Below are positions 55,491-64,000 of a stretch of 64,000 bases of DNA, piece by piece. The DNA is taken from NCBI RefSeq assembly GCF_002093745.1, contig NZ_MTSB01000005.1, forward strand, positions 62,001-126,000. The letters are read 5' to 3'. Below the pieces are notes generated by a model. That model had not been told where the DNA came from. It saw only the letters and a list, made by a program, of their open reading frames with translations, and did no database searches. This DNA is from Pseudomonas graminis. GTDB lineage: Bacteria; Pseudomonadota; Gammaproteobacteria; Pseudomonadales; Pseudomonadaceae. The stretch's first letter is position 1; each line of letters starts with the position of its first letter. The position numbers and the translations under genes are program-made.

Positions 55491-55520
55491 AATGGTTCAT
55501 CAGTCCGGTCGCATCACGCC

Positions 55521-56468
55521 CTACAACTTGTGCAGGAAGTTCAGCACCAGCTTGTTGCCTTCAGTACGGTTTTCCGCACCCTGTTCAAAGTAACTGTTGA
55601 CCGTCAGCACGTTCTCTTTATTGAAGCTGTAGAGAACGCCCGGCCCGATTGCCCAGACTTTTTCCTTGCGACCGCTGACGTCGTGACCGTCCACCTGAGT
55701 GTCGGTGAACTGTTTGAGCCAATAACCGTTGAGGCCCAGCGAGAGCTGTTCGGTGACGGCATATTGCAGGGTCAGGTTGGCGTGCAATGCCTGACCGGCC
55801 TGCGTGTCGGAAACGTTGCCGAATCCGGCTTGCGGGTCATCATTCTTGCCATTCCACAAGTACATGAAACGCCCACTGGCGGACCATTTCGGCGAGAACC
55901 ACCACGTAGCGGCGTAATACGGGTTGAACGACCAGAAGTTGCTGCCGGGGTTGATCGAGCGGTTGCGATTGTAGGCACCCACCGGAACAGACACATCGGC
56001 TTCAATCCGCTGGGTCAACAACGGGCTGCCATCGGCGCGGGTCAGGGTCGGCAATTGCAGAAAGGGCCCGATGACCACATCGCCAAAACCGGCACGTGAA
56101 CTCAACACCGTGTTATCAAGGCCATCGTCCACGCCCACATGCGCCAGCGAGGTATTGATCACGGTAATACCCGGCATCGCACCATTGGCCAGCGGCTGGC
56201 CGACGTAAATGATCTGCGTAGTGACGGCCAATGCATCGACGTCTTGTCTGGGAAGTTGCAGTTTGTCGCCATTGACGTCATTGAAACGGTTGGCTTTGGA
56301 GTAATTGAGGTATTCCTCCAGGTACCAGCCCGGCCCCGCAGGTGCCGGTGATCCGTCGTAGAAGCTGGTGTTGCCCAGATTGAGGCCCGGCAGGTCGTAC
56401 GCCAATGCTGTCGATGACAGCGCGACGAGTGAAACGGGCACAACGGTACGCAAGATAGACGTGAGCAT
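55521..56468 (-). CDS. SphA/phenol-degradation (MetA) family outer-membrane protein
   Basis: The 315-residue product has a signal peptide (MLTSILRTVVPVSLVALSS, cleavage after ALA) and a beta-barrel-like mature part: GPGWYLEEYLNYSKANRF, ADVSVPVGAYNRNRSINPGSN, and a C-terminal run of alternating hydrophobic residues ending NFLHKL. The family accompanies aromatic or hydrocarbon degradation genes and is thought to help uptake. ATG 56468 follows AGGAA; AACAACAA lies at 56491-56498 (minus). It follows calA in the same direction. Confidence 0.85.
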   Translation of the reverse strand: MLTSILRTVVPVSLVALSSTALAYDLPGLNLGNTSFYDGSPAPAGPGWYLEEYLNYSKANRFNDVNGDKLQLPRQDVDALAVTTQIIYVGQPLANGAMPGITVINTSLAHVGVDDGLDNTVLSSRAGFGDVVIGPFLQLPTLTRADGSPLLTQRIEADVSVPVGAYNRNRSINPGSNFWSFNPYYAATWWFSPKWSASGRFMYLWNGKNDDPQAGFGNVSDTQAGQALHANLTLQYAVTEQLSLGLNGYWLKQFTDTQVDGHDVSGRKEKVWAIGPGVLYSFNKENVLTVNSYFEQGAENRTEGNKLVLNFLHKL

Positions 56469-56507
56469 CTTGGGATTCCTGTACGTATTGTTGTTGTTTT
56501 TCAATAG

Positions 56508-56535
56508 CCCCGGCTTCACGACCGTGTCGCCGGGG
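56508..56535 (-). promoter_or_regulatory. Intercistronic hairpin between calA and SphA-like gene
   Basis: CCCCGGC (56508-56514) and GCCGGGG (56529-56535) form a 7-bp GC-rich stem 20 bases past the calA stop, without a T-tract. It may stabilise or process the message, or attenuate expression of the porin-like gene. Confidence 0.4.
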
Positions 56536-56553
56536 TTGCACCGTGTTCCCCCG

Positions 56554-57321
56554 TCAGACGTAAGAGGCGGCGAGCCCTCCATCTACCGGCAGGTTGACGC
56601 CGTTGACCCAACGCGAAGCATCGGAACAGAGAAACGCGATCACGGCAGCGACTTCATCGGCCAGTGCCGGTCTTTTCATGTGCAGGCTGTCGCGTGCCAC
56701 CCGCGCCTCCCCGACCATGCTCACGAAGTCGCCCAGGATGGGCGTAAACACCGGCCCCGGCGCGACACAGTTGACGCGCACCGACTGGTCACGAAACCAC
56801 GCTTGAGATTGCTGGAAGCTCCAGACAATCAGCGCCTCCTTGAAGTACTGGTAACAGGTGTCCTGCGCGACCGGGTTGGCCGCCAGCCACTGCTGCCCTT
56901 CGCTGTAGCTCTCGGTGGCGGCCAGCGCTTTGTGCAGTTCCAGCCGTTCAGCCCACTGGGAACCCAGTACGGACGCCACATTGACGATGCTGCCACCTTC
57001 AGTCATGCGGGGCAGCAGGCGCTGGGTCAGGTGGCGCAGCCCCAGGTAGTTGACCTGCGCCACGGCCTGAACCGGCGCCGTGCCGGGCACGCCGGCAATG
57101 TTGCACAGGCCGTCGATCTGCCCGGGCAGACGCTCGACCAGCGCGTCGATGCTTTCAGGGTCACCCAGATCGGCCTGAAAAAACCCGTCCACGGTGAGTT
57201 GCGGTTCATGGCGATCAATGCCGATGACGTTAGCGCCCTGAAAGCGCGCCAGACGCGCGACCTCAGCGCCGATGCCGGACGACACGCCTGTGACGATCAG
57301 TGTTTTGTTAGTCAGGTTCAT
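56554..57321 (-). CDS. calA: Coniferyl alcohol dehydrogenase (SDR)
   Basis: A 255-residue SDR closely resembling CalA of ferulate/eugenol-degrading Pseudomonas: LIVTGVSSGIGAEVARL for NAD binding, CNIAGVPG, SIVNVASVLGS, the CYQYFKEALIVWS segment with YxxxK, RVNCVAPGPVFTPIL, and the C-terminal VNGVNLPVDGGLAASYV. It oxidises coniferyl alcohol to coniferyl aldehyde. I take ATG 57321, which gives exactly the CalA length; a GTG two codons upstream is also possible. AACAATAA (57334-57341, minus) overlaps the leader. Confidence 0.92.
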   Translation of the reverse strand: MNLTNKTLIVTGVSSGIGAEVARLARFQGANVIGIDRHEPQLTVDGFFQADLGDPESIDALVERLPGQIDGLCNIAGVPGTAPVQAVAQVNYLGLRHLTQRLLPRMTEGGSIVNVASVLGSQWAERLELHKALAATESYSEGQQWLAANPVAQDTCYQYFKEALIVWSFQQSQAWFRDQSVRVNCVAPGPVFTPILGDFVSMVGEARVARDSLHMKRPALADEVAAVIAFLCSDASRWVNGVNLPVDGGLAASYV

Positions 57322-57390
57322 GGTCACGCACTCTTATTGTTATGGGATTACGTCATTGATGTCTGAAAGGCTGAAGCGACTGGCCTTGCC

Positions 57391-58872
57391 TCAGAATGGA
57401 TAAACCGGTGGCTGGTTTTTCACGGTGACCCACTGCCACTGGCTGTATTCCTCCCAGTCGGCGGGGCTGCCTGCGCTGCCGCCATTGCCAGATGCACCTC
57501 GCCCGCCGAACGCGTTGATGCATTCGTCGGCCACTGTCTGATCGTTGATGTGCAGCATGCCGCATCGGAGCCGGTCGCCAAGCGCCGTTGCGCGCCCGAC
57601 GTCGGGCGAAATGACCGCCGCAGCCAGGCCATACTCGGAACGATTGGCCAGTTCGATGGCCTCCTCATCGGTGGAAAAACTGACCACCACGGCCACCGGA
57701 CCGAATATTTCCTCCTCAAACGCACGCATGCCCGGTTTGACACCGCTGAGCACGGTCGGCCGGTAGAACAAACCTTCGTATTCGCCGCCGGTTTCCAAGT
57801 GCGCACCGGCTTGCAGGGTGTCACTGACCACTTGATGCACGTGCTGCAATTGCCGGCTGTTGATCAGTGGCCCCAACGCAGCCTCGCCCCGTGCAGCGTT
57901 GCCCACCGTCAGGGCTCGGGCTTTGTCCGCCAGTTTGCGGGTCAGGCTGGCGGCGATGGACTCGTGAACCAGAATCAGGCCAGTCGCCATGCAGATCTGC
58001 CCCTGATGCAGCCAGGCGCCAAAGGCTGCATTGCTCGCGGCCAGATCAAGGTCGGCGTCTTCAAGAATGACCAGCGGATTCTTGCCGCCCAGTTCCAGCG
58101 AAACCTTCTTGAGGTTGCGCCCGGCCACTTCGGCGACTTTACGCCCGGCCCCGGTCGAACCGGTGAACGTGATCATCTGCACGTTGGTGTCGCGGCATAA
58201 CGCTTCGCCAGCGTCTGCCGCCCCCGGTAACACGTGCAGCAGGCCCTTGGGCAGGCCGGCTTCCTCAAACAGCCGGGCAATCAGGAAACCGCCGCTTACC
58301 GGCGTCTGCGGATCGGGTTTGAGCACCACTGCATTGCCGGCAGCCAGCGCAGGAGCGACCGAACGCAAAGACAGCACCAACGGGAAATTGAACGGTGAAA
58401 TGACCCCCACCACGCCGTGCGCGACACGCCGCGCGTACGACAGACGACCCGCCGCACTGGGCAATATCAAGCCGTGGCCGTGAGCCTGTGACAGCATGCC
58501 TGCGGCCTGGCGCAGCAACACGATGGTTTCATTCACCTCATGCTGGCCCTTCTGCAGGCTGCCGCCGGTCTCGCGGGCGACATACAGCGCCAACTCGTCA
58601 AACGCGCAAACGGCGTGATCGGCGGCCAGAAGAAAGATTTCAGCTTTCTCTCGAGGTCCCATCGCCGCCCATGCAGGCTGGGCCTGAGCGGCTTCCCGAC
58701 AGGCGACGGCAATGTCTGCCGCGTCGGCCATCGCCGTGTTCATGAGCCGTTCGCCGGTCGCCGGCTCGATAACGGCTTGCAGCCGCGCCGAGGCAGTAAT
58801 CCAGTCGCCATTGAAGATGCATTCAGCTTCAATCGCACGTTGCAGCAGAGGGGTTTCATTGGAGGCAGACAT
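57391..58872 (-). CDS. Aromatic aldehyde dehydrogenase (benzaldehyde dehydrogenase type)
   Basis: A 493-residue NAD(P)-dependent aldehyde dehydrogenase with catalytic glutamate in VSLELGGKNPLVI and cysteine in LHQGQICMATG, and FTGSTGAGRKVAEVAG. It reads more like XylC/AreC benzaldehyde dehydrogenases than the classical coniferyl aldehyde dehydrogenase CalB. Its place just upstream of calA makes coniferyl aldehyde the obvious substrate, giving ferulate. ATG 58872 follows GGAG at nine bases; the sigma-54 promoter at 58948-58961 lies 76 bp upstream. Confidence 0.9.
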   Translation of the reverse strand: MSASNETPLLQRAIEAECIFNGDWITASARLQAVIEPATGERLMNTAMADAADIAVACREAAQAQPAWAAMGPREKAEIFLLAADHAVCAFDELALYVARETGGSLQKGQHEVNETIVLLRQAAGMLSQAHGHGLILPSAAGRLSYARRVAHGVVGVISPFNFPLVLSLRSVAPALAAGNAVVLKPDPQTPVSGGFLIARLFEEAGLPKGLLHVLPGAADAGEALCRDTNVQMITFTGSTGAGRKVAEVAGRNLKKVSLELGGKNPLVILEDADLDLAASNAAFGAWLHQGQICMATGLILVHESIAASLTRKLADKARALTVGNAARGEAALGPLINSRQLQHVHQVVSDTLQAGAHLETGGEYEGLFYRPTVLSGVKPGMRAFEEEIFGPVAVVVSFSTDEEAIELANRSEYGLAAAVISPDVGRATALGDRLRCGMLHINDQTVADECINAFGGRGASGNGGSAGSPADWEEYSQWQWVTVKNQPPVYPF

Positions 58873-58947
58873 TTCAGGACTCCGGCTTTTATGGTTGTAA
58901 TCGCCTGTACCCAGCAAGTGGATAGCACGCGCCGTCATAGGGCCGGA

Positions 58948-58961
58948 GCAAAGCCTGTGCC
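58948..58961 (-). promoter_or_regulatory. Sigma-54 (-24/-12) promoter of the coniferyl alcohol operon
   Basis: On the minus strand GGCACAGGCTTTGC carries GG and GC separated by ten bases, the strict sigma-54 pattern, with GGCAC and TTTGC matching the consensus. It points at the aldehyde dehydrogenase gene and lies about 120-180 bp from candidate activator sites, the usual distance for a looping enhancer protein. Confidence 0.75.
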
Positions 58962-59078
58962 GGGTTTGCCATCAATCGTTCATATGCCGGGGCGACCGCT
59001 CTGCAATGAGGTTCTTCAGGCCTCGTCATTTTCCGGTGACCGTCGAACGCCACGTGGCAGCCTTCAAGGCTTGTTCAT

Positions 59079-59128
59079 TTGATCAAGTTATGTTTAGTAA
59101 CTAACTTAAGGATTGATCATTTCGATCA
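59079..59128. promoter_or_regulatory. Candidate upstream activator sites for the sigma-54 regulator
   Basis: TTGATCAA (59079-59086) and TTGATCATTTCGATCA (59113-59128) match the inverted TTGATCAATTGATCAA-type sites bound by XylR/DmpR/TouR/AreR-like activators. They lie just before the regulator gene, so they may serve both the divergent operon and autoregulation. Confidence 0.55.
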
Positions 59129-59148
59129 TGCAGGTCCCAGGTACACGC

Positions 59149-60906
59149 ATGAAAAACCCTGACCACAGCATCGCCACCGAGCACTTCTCACCCAGAGGCG
59201 ACAGCACTCACCTTGATATCGGTGACTCGCCCACTGCAGAAGAGCTGACCGGCTGCCTGTTCTTTTCCCCTGACGATGGGCGTATCTGGCTCAATGACCA
59301 GCGCATGCTGCTGCTTCACAGCTCATCGTTCGGCACCTTGCGCCGCGAAATCATCGAGCGTCTTGGCCAGGAACAGGCACGTGGCATGTTCACCCGCGCC
59401 GGTTATCTGTCTGGCGCACGGGATGCCCGGCTGATCCGCGAGCGCTGGCCATTGGCCGATGCCACCTCGGCATTCAGGGCCGGTACGCACCTGCACACAC
59501 TGGAGGGCATGACCAAGGTCGAACCGCTGCACTTCAAATTCGACGCAGAGTCAGGCTTTTACGAGGGTGAGTTTCTCTGGCATCACTCCTGCGAAGCCGA
59601 CGAGCACGTTGCGGCCTATGGCATCGGGCAGGACCCTGTGTGCTGGACCGAGATCGGTTACGCCATCGGCTTTGTCAGCGGTCTGTTCGGGCAAATGGTG
59701 GTTTTTCGCGAGGTGGAGTGCCGTGGCATGGGCCACGCCAACTGCCGGGTCATCGGCAAGACCGCCGAACAATGGGGGGACGTCGAACGCGACCTGAGTT
59801 ATTTGAGCGTATTGAAATCGGCGGAACCTGTTCATCCGGCGCCACTCGCTGGCACTCGCCATGAATCGGTGCCGCCTGCGGGTACTGATCAGCCGCTGAT
59901 CGGCGCCAGTGCGGCGTTCAATGCAGCCACTCAGGCCCTGCAACGTGTGGCGATGACCCCTGCAACGGTGCTGATCAGCGGTGAATCGGGTGTCGGTAAG
60001 GAAATGTTCGCCCGTCAGTTGCACCAGCTCAGCAAACACAGGGATGGCCCGTTCGTAGCCCTCAATTGTGCCGCCATTCCAGACAACCTGATCGAAGCGG
60101 AATTGTTCGGTGTGGAGCGCGGGGCGTACACCGGGGCGACCCATTCTAGGCCCGGGCGCTTCGAACGCGCCAATGGCGGCACCTTGTTTCTGGATGAAAT
60201 CACCTCGCTGAGTCTGGCCGGGCAAAGCAAGCTACTGCGCGCGCTGCAAGAACGCGAGATAGAGCGCGTGGGCGGCGGACACGGGATCAAGGTCGATGTG
60301 CGGGTGGTGGCGGCCACCAACGTCGATTTGCGCAAGGCGGTGGCCAGCGGCGATTTTCGTGAAGACCTGTTCTACAGGCTCAACGTTTATCCGATTGCCC
60401 TGCCCCCACTGCGTGAACGCCGCGATGACATCCCGCTGTTGATCAATGCCTTTCTGAAGCGGTTCTGTCAGGAATACGGCAGAACGCCTGCGGGGCTGAC
60501 CATGCGCGCCTTGAAAACCCTGTTGCGTTACGACTTCGCCGGCAACGTGCGCGAATTGCAGAACCTGATCGAGCGCGGGCTGATCGCCAGTGATGAAGGC
60601 CAGGCGATCGATCTGGTGCATATCTTCCGCAACGAGTCGCTGCCTGTGAATTCCTACTCGTTGAACCACGATGGCGTGCTGTCGCAGGCTTCTTCGGCCG
60701 TGGGAGACACGGCACCCGAGGCGGGGCTGCTGGATTCGCTGGGGCGCAACGATCAGGCCTTCTCCATTGACGAACTCGAGCAGCGCCTGATCCGCGAAGC
60801 ACTGGACAAGAGCGAAGGCAACCTGGCGGCCGCCTCACGCCTGCTGGGCCTGAGTCGCGCCCAGTTTGCCTACCGCGTCAAGAAACATCAGCTCAAGCAG
60901 GCCTGA
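59149..60906 (+). CDS. XylR/AreR-type sigma-54-dependent activator
   Basis: The 585-residue protein has an N-terminal XylR-N sensing domain and V4R subdomain ([31 protein letters not shown] with the V4R cysteine) for aromatic effector binding. A central AAA+ domain follows with Walker [15 protein letters not shown] (tyrosine variant of the GAFTGA sigma-54 contact), and LFLDEI. A Fis-type helix-turn-helix ends the protein ([24 protein letters not shown]). The effector is probably coniferyl alcohol, coniferyl aldehyde or a similar aromatic, from context. ATG 59149 avoids overlap with the activator site; ATG 59128 or TTG 59113 are alternatives. Confidence 0.9.
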   Translation: MKNPDHSIATEHFSPRGDSTHLDIGDSPTAEELTGCLFFSPDDGRIWLNDQRMLLLHSSSFGTLRREIIERLGQEQARGMFTRAGYLSGARDARLIRERWPLADATSAFRAGTHLHTLEGMTKVEPLHFKFDAESGFYEGEFLWHHSCEADEHVAAYGIGQDPVCWTEIGYAIGFVSGLFGQMVVFREVECRGMGHANCRVIGKTAEQWGDVERDLSYLSVLKSAEPVHPAPLAGTRHESVPPAGTDQPLIGASAAFNAATQALQRVAMTPATVLISGESGVGKEMFARQLHQLSKHRDGPFVALNCAAIPDNLIEAELFGVERGAYTGATHSRPGRFERANGGTLFLDEITSLSLAGQSKLLRALQEREIERVGGGHGIKVDVRVVAATNVDLRKAVASGDFREDLFYRLNVYPIALPPLRERRDDIPLLINAFLKRFCQEYGRTPAGLTMRALKTLLRYDFAGNVRELQNLIERGLIASDEGQAIDLVHIFRNESLPVNSYSLNHDGVLSQASSAVGDTAPEAGLLDSLGRNDQAFSIDELEQRLIREALDKSEGNLAAASRLLGLSRAQFAYRVKKHQLKQA

Positions 60907-60966
60907 TCGTTACACCCTCCGTCAGCGACCGACACGCAGCCAGGCAGGCTGCGCGTCACACCGACA

Positions 60967-63030
60967 TCACATGGGCAGCGCGCTGACCACACGCAACGCG
61001 AGGCCTTCGTAGGCATCCAGGGTGATGGTGAACTCGCCCTGTTCGGTCAGATCGCCTTCCACCCGCTCGTTGATGATGTCGACCACCGGCCCCGGCGCGA
61101 TGCCCGGCAGGTGCAGCGTCTCGACAATGGTCTCGGAACTGAAGTTGAGTGCCGTGATCTGCGTGCCCTTCCCGGCTGGCAACTCGTGAACCATGACCAG
61201 CAATCCCGGATGCTCGACATCCGGGATCAGAATCTGGCGGCTGGCGGCAATGTCATAGGCACGGCGCACGGCGAGAATCTTCTTGAGCTGCGACGCAAAC
61301 GAATCTGGTCGTTTCAACTGACTGACCAGGCTGCCGTACAGCGTCCTTGGACGCGGCATGTCGCCTGCAGAAAACTCGGCTTCCGGGTCCAGATCGGCCA
61401 GGTCGTAAGCACCCCGGTGAATCCAGCGGGTATCGCCGTCCTGCATCAGATGGTCGACCTGCTCGGCAGGCAGGGTCAAGGCACCGACAAGGTCCCAGCC
61501 AGACAAGGCAAACACACCTGGTTGCATGGCGTTGTACATCGCCAGCAGCAAGTGAATGTGCTGGATCTGCTGAATGTCGGCATCGGTGATCGCGTCCAGG
61601 TCTCGAATGCCCAGCGCTGCCGTGATGATGCTCGCCGTGGTGCAAGACACACCATTGGTCACGAACTTGAGGTTGTAAGGCGCATGCTCGCCGGACAGTT
61701 TCTCGTACATCTCTTCGCGGATGTGCTCGCGCAGGATGTTGCCGGGGAACGTCTGGCCTTGGTAATGGAACGTGTCGTGGGCGTGCAGCGTCCAGAAATG
61801 CACCAGCTCCAGCGTCAGCTCATCGTGGTTCTGCAACGCGTGAATAAGCGAAGCCGGGTCAATGCCATAAGCATGGACCTGACGCAGCATCAAGCGCAGG
61901 AATTCGGTGGTGCCGGTCAACAGCGCGTGCTGATAGGCCGGTCGGGTGATGAAGTCGTAGGACAGGTCGGCACCGCCCTGGCCCATGGACGCAATGTCAT
62001 CAATGGTCAGGTTCAGTTCCTGAAAGCTGAAACCGCCAGCCTTGCGAATGGCCCCGGCCAGAAGCTGGTTGCCGGTGATCGACAGCGGATGGCTTTCCGA
62101 CCAGGCCGTGCCCTCGGCACGACGTTCCACGCCCAGGAAGCCGTTGGCATCCAGACGCAATACGCGGGCGCCCATGACATCAATGGCGTGCAGCGCATCG
62201 CCGATGATCATCTGCTGGGCGGCAAAGCTGGGGTCCAGCCAGTTCAATGAAGGCTGGCCGTCCTTGAAATAGTGCAGGTAGACCCAGCGCCGGGCCTTGC
62301 CGTCGACGCCTTGCACAACGTCGGTGGCGCTCCAGTCGGTTTCCTTGACGCCCGGCTCGAAGAAGATGACGCGCTGCAACTGGCCGACGATGTAATGCTT
62401 GTCGCGCAACTGATCGACCACATCGGGCATCAGGTTGACCGCGTCCCGGCCCGCCGCAACATCGGGCAACAGTGACCAGTCTTCTTCACGGATCTCGACC
62501 ATGTGAAACAGGCCGGGATAATCCTCATACGCCATCTCGGCCAGGCGGAAATCCGCGCCTTTGCCGGTGTGCGACGGGATGATGTCATCAATGATCACGG
62601 CATTGTGCGCCGCGGCGATGCGCGTCAGGCTCAACAGTTGCGCTTCGGTACCCAGGTCCGGGTCGATGCCGAAACTGATGCGGTCGAAGTTGCCGTCGAT
62701 ACTGGGCGTGCGTTCGCGGCCTTGCAGCCCGCCGGACAGTTTGAGCGGCCCGTTGTGGATACCCTGAATGCCGATTTCGGACAACGCATGCCACAGGGTT
62801 TCATCGCCCAGCGCTTCAAGCACCGAGCCGCCTTCACGGGTGACAATCGATGCCGGGTAGGCGGTAAACCAGACCGACGCGATAGCGGATGCATCTCTGG
62901 GACGTGCCAGTGCGAATGGACGCTGCCACAGCCTGCCCTGCCCCGAATAGGTCTTGGCGCGCTGTCTTGCGGCATTAAGCATCGATTGCTCGACCAGCCA
63001 GTCCACGTACTGCTTGTCCGGTATCGTCAT
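60967..63030 (-). CDS. Trehalose synthase-type GH13 enzyme (maltose-trehalose isomerase)
   Basis: A 687-residue alpha-amylase-family protein of the variant known as trehalose synthase in Pseudomonas stutzeri (about 689 residues). Region I is [14 protein letters not shown], the nucleophile aspartate is in [14 protein letters not shown], the acid/base glutamate is probably in [11 protein letters not shown], and region IV is [11 protein letters not shown]. It has no signal peptide. It would convert maltose and trehalose within the cytoplasm; trehalose is a stress solute. ATG 63030 has GAGGA at 12 bases; an upstream in-frame start at 63135 adds 35 unlikely residues. Confidence 0.8.
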   Translation of the reverse strand: MTIPDKQYVDWLVEQSMLNAARQRAKTYSGQGRLWQRPFALARPRDASAIASVWFTAYPASIVTREGGSVLEALGDETLWHALSEIGIQGIHNGPLKLSGGLQGRERTPSIDGNFDRISFGIDPDLGTEAQLLSLTRIAAAHNAVIIDDIIPSHTGKGADFRLAEMAYEDYPGLFHMVEIREEDWSLLPDVAAGRDAVNLMPDVVDQLRDKHYIVGQLQRVIFFEPGVKETDWSATDVVQGVDGKARRWVYLHYFKDGQPSLNWLDPSFAAQQMIIGDALHAIDVMGARVLRLDANGFLGVERRAEGTAWSESHPLSITGNQLLAGAIRKAGGFSFQELNLTIDDIASMGQGGADLSYDFITRPAYQHALLTGTTEFLRLMLRQVHAYGIDPASLIHALQNHDELTLELVHFWTLHAHDTFHYQGQTFPGNILREHIREEMYEKLSGEHAPYNLKFVTNGVSCTTASIITAALGIRDLDAITDADIQQIQHIHLLLAMYNAMQPGVFALSGWDLVGALTLPAEQVDHLMQDGDTRWIHRGAYDLADLDPEAEFSAGDMPRPRTLYGSLVSQLKRPDSFASQLKKILAVRRAYDIAASRQILIPDVEHPGLLVMVHELPAGKGTQITALNFSSETIVETLHLPGIAPGPVVDIINERVEGDLTEQGEFTITLDAYEGLALRVVSALPM

Positions 63031-63188
63031 AGCGTCCAGTCTTCCTCTTGAATCGGCGACCTGAGGCGCTTCGTGATGAAGCGCCCTGAATGTATTACCT
63101 ACGAATAGGAGCGCACGAGGCCCGATTCGTTGCATTCATGTTCCGGCCAGGCCACGTTCAGGCGCACTGCGACGGGCGTTTTTTCGAC

Positions 63189-64000
63189 TCAATATTGCGG
63201 GGCGGCAGCGATTGACGGTTTTTTCAGTGCCTGAATCACGGCGTTGGCAGCGCTGGACAGCAGCGAGGCCGGGCGGGCCACCACACTGATGTGACGCATC
63301 ACCGTCAATGGCAGCGCAATCTGTTCCAGTTCCCGGACGCCGTCCCGCACCAACATGCTGGGCACAATAGAGATGCAATGGCGCTTGGCAACCAGATCCA
63401 GAAGCGTGTCCACACAGGTCAGTTCACCACGATGGCTGAGGCGAACCTGAGCCGATGCCAGTTGCTGGTGCAGACGTTCCATACCGGGATGTCGCCAGGC
63501 CACATAACGTGACACCTGGGAAAGCTCGACAAAGCTCTGCGGTATCGCCTGCTTGCCGTGCGCGGCCACCACGACGTAATGATCCGACCACTGATGATGC
63601 TCCATGTAGTGTTCGCTCAGTACCGTGCCCGGCAGGATGAGAATGTCGGCCGTTTCCTTGATCAACGCCTCCAGCGACGGATTCTGGACGCCGGGGTGCA
63701 ACACGTTCAAATGAATATCGGGGTAATGATGGGCGAGGAAGTCCAGCGATGCGGACAGGCTGGTTTCACGAATATGAGTGTGGTAGTGGATGGTTACGCT
63801 GCCACTGACCCCATTTTTTTTAGTTGTTCGAGGGTGGCCATCACGGTCCCGAGTGTCTGGGTGATGACTTTTCCATCAGGGGTCAGCGTGCAGCCTGTGC
63901 GGCTGCGGATGAACAGGCGCTTTTCGAAGAAGTCCTCGACTTCTTTGATGGCATAACTGATGTTCGACTGGCTGCACCCCAGAATGGCGGCGGCCTCCGA
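63189..64000 (-). pseudogene. LysR-family regulator, frameshifted and cut by the window end
   Basis: Reading leftward from the window edge, the first frame gives SEAAAILGCSQSNISYAIKE and the rest of a LysR helix-turn-helix to MATLEQLKK. The frame then meets a run of eight A (plus strand T, 63814-63821) and would stop 18 bases later. One more base restores the family sequence (GVSGSVTIHYHTHIRETS) down to 63189 with a full effector domain. So the gene is whole except for a -1 shift in a homopolymer: a mutation, sequencing error, phase-variable tract or slippage site. The N-terminal start lies beyond the window. Confidence 0.75.

Noticed and set aside
1..64000. tRNA or rRNA genes and prophage att sites
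   Set aside because: No cloverleaf-like sequence, rRNA motif or phage integrase was recognised on either strand by eye; a covariance search would be needed to exclude them fully.

Overview
The window looks like a chromosome segment of a plant-associated Pseudomonas, most likely the Pseudomonas syringae group. This rests on recognised proteins: a 534-residue LOV-domain hybrid histidine kinase, a complete arn (lipid A aminoarabinose) operon, vanAB, and a fcs/ech/vdh ferulate cluster. The DNA is moderately GC-rich, with an AT-richer, unrelated-looking left edge. No rRNA, tRNA, CRISPR array, transposase or phage structural gene was recognised.

Left edge (1-5000): an accessory, cassette-like region. 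A 1154-bp block is present twice with no difference seen (682-1835 and 2492-3645). Each copy sits in a larger unit that ends in a ~110-bp folded site with two paired arms of unequal spacing, resembling an integron attC site. Each unit carries a ribbon-helix-helix protein and a 111-codon ORF leftward, and small ORFs rightward, one with a CxxC...CxxC zinc-knuckle. A third cassette-like piece holds a frameshifted short-chain dehydrogenase relic. A perfect 20-bp-arm palindrome follows.

5-17 kb: an FAD oxidoreductase, then arnB-arnC-arnA-arnD-arnT-arnE-arnF-ugd with overlapping genes, making and transferring 4-amino-4-deoxy-L-arabinose to lipid A. A second ArnT-like glycosyltransferase converges on ugd. 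17-26 kb: a membrane protein, the LOV blue-light kinase, and a leftward glycan cluster (glycosyltransferase, UDP-galactopyranose mutase, glycoside hydrolase), followed by a galE gene that appears broken.

25-46 kb: cupin-type regulator with a glutamine-amidotransferase-fold hydrolase (puuD-like); LysR; vanA-vanB with convergent vanR; a GGDEF-EAL protein; a LysR/MFS/glucarate-dehydratase-like sugar-acid locus; a royal-jelly/yellow-family periplasmic protein with an ABM monooxygenase-fold protein and a TetR regulator; pxpA-pxpB-pxpC (5-oxoprolinase) with a divergent LysR; and a LysR/RidA divergent pair.

46-61 kb: a lignin-monomer supercluster. Coniferyl alcohol dehydrogenase (calA) and an aromatic aldehyde dehydrogenase, controlled by a XylR/AreR-type sigma-54 activator with a matching -24/-12 promoter and upstream sites, can yield ferulate. 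An OprD porin, an AAHS-family permease and a SphA-like outer-membrane protein serve uptake. Ech, Vdh, Fcs and a thiolase, next to a MarR regulator, convert ferulate to vanillate; VanAB 18 kb away makes protocatechuate. Most of these genes carry AACAA(C/T)AA-type motifs just upstream of the start codon, as expected for Hfq/Crc carbon-catabolite control. The right edge holds a trehalose-synthase-type GH13 enzyme and the C-terminal part of a LysR gene shifted out of frame at a run of eight A.
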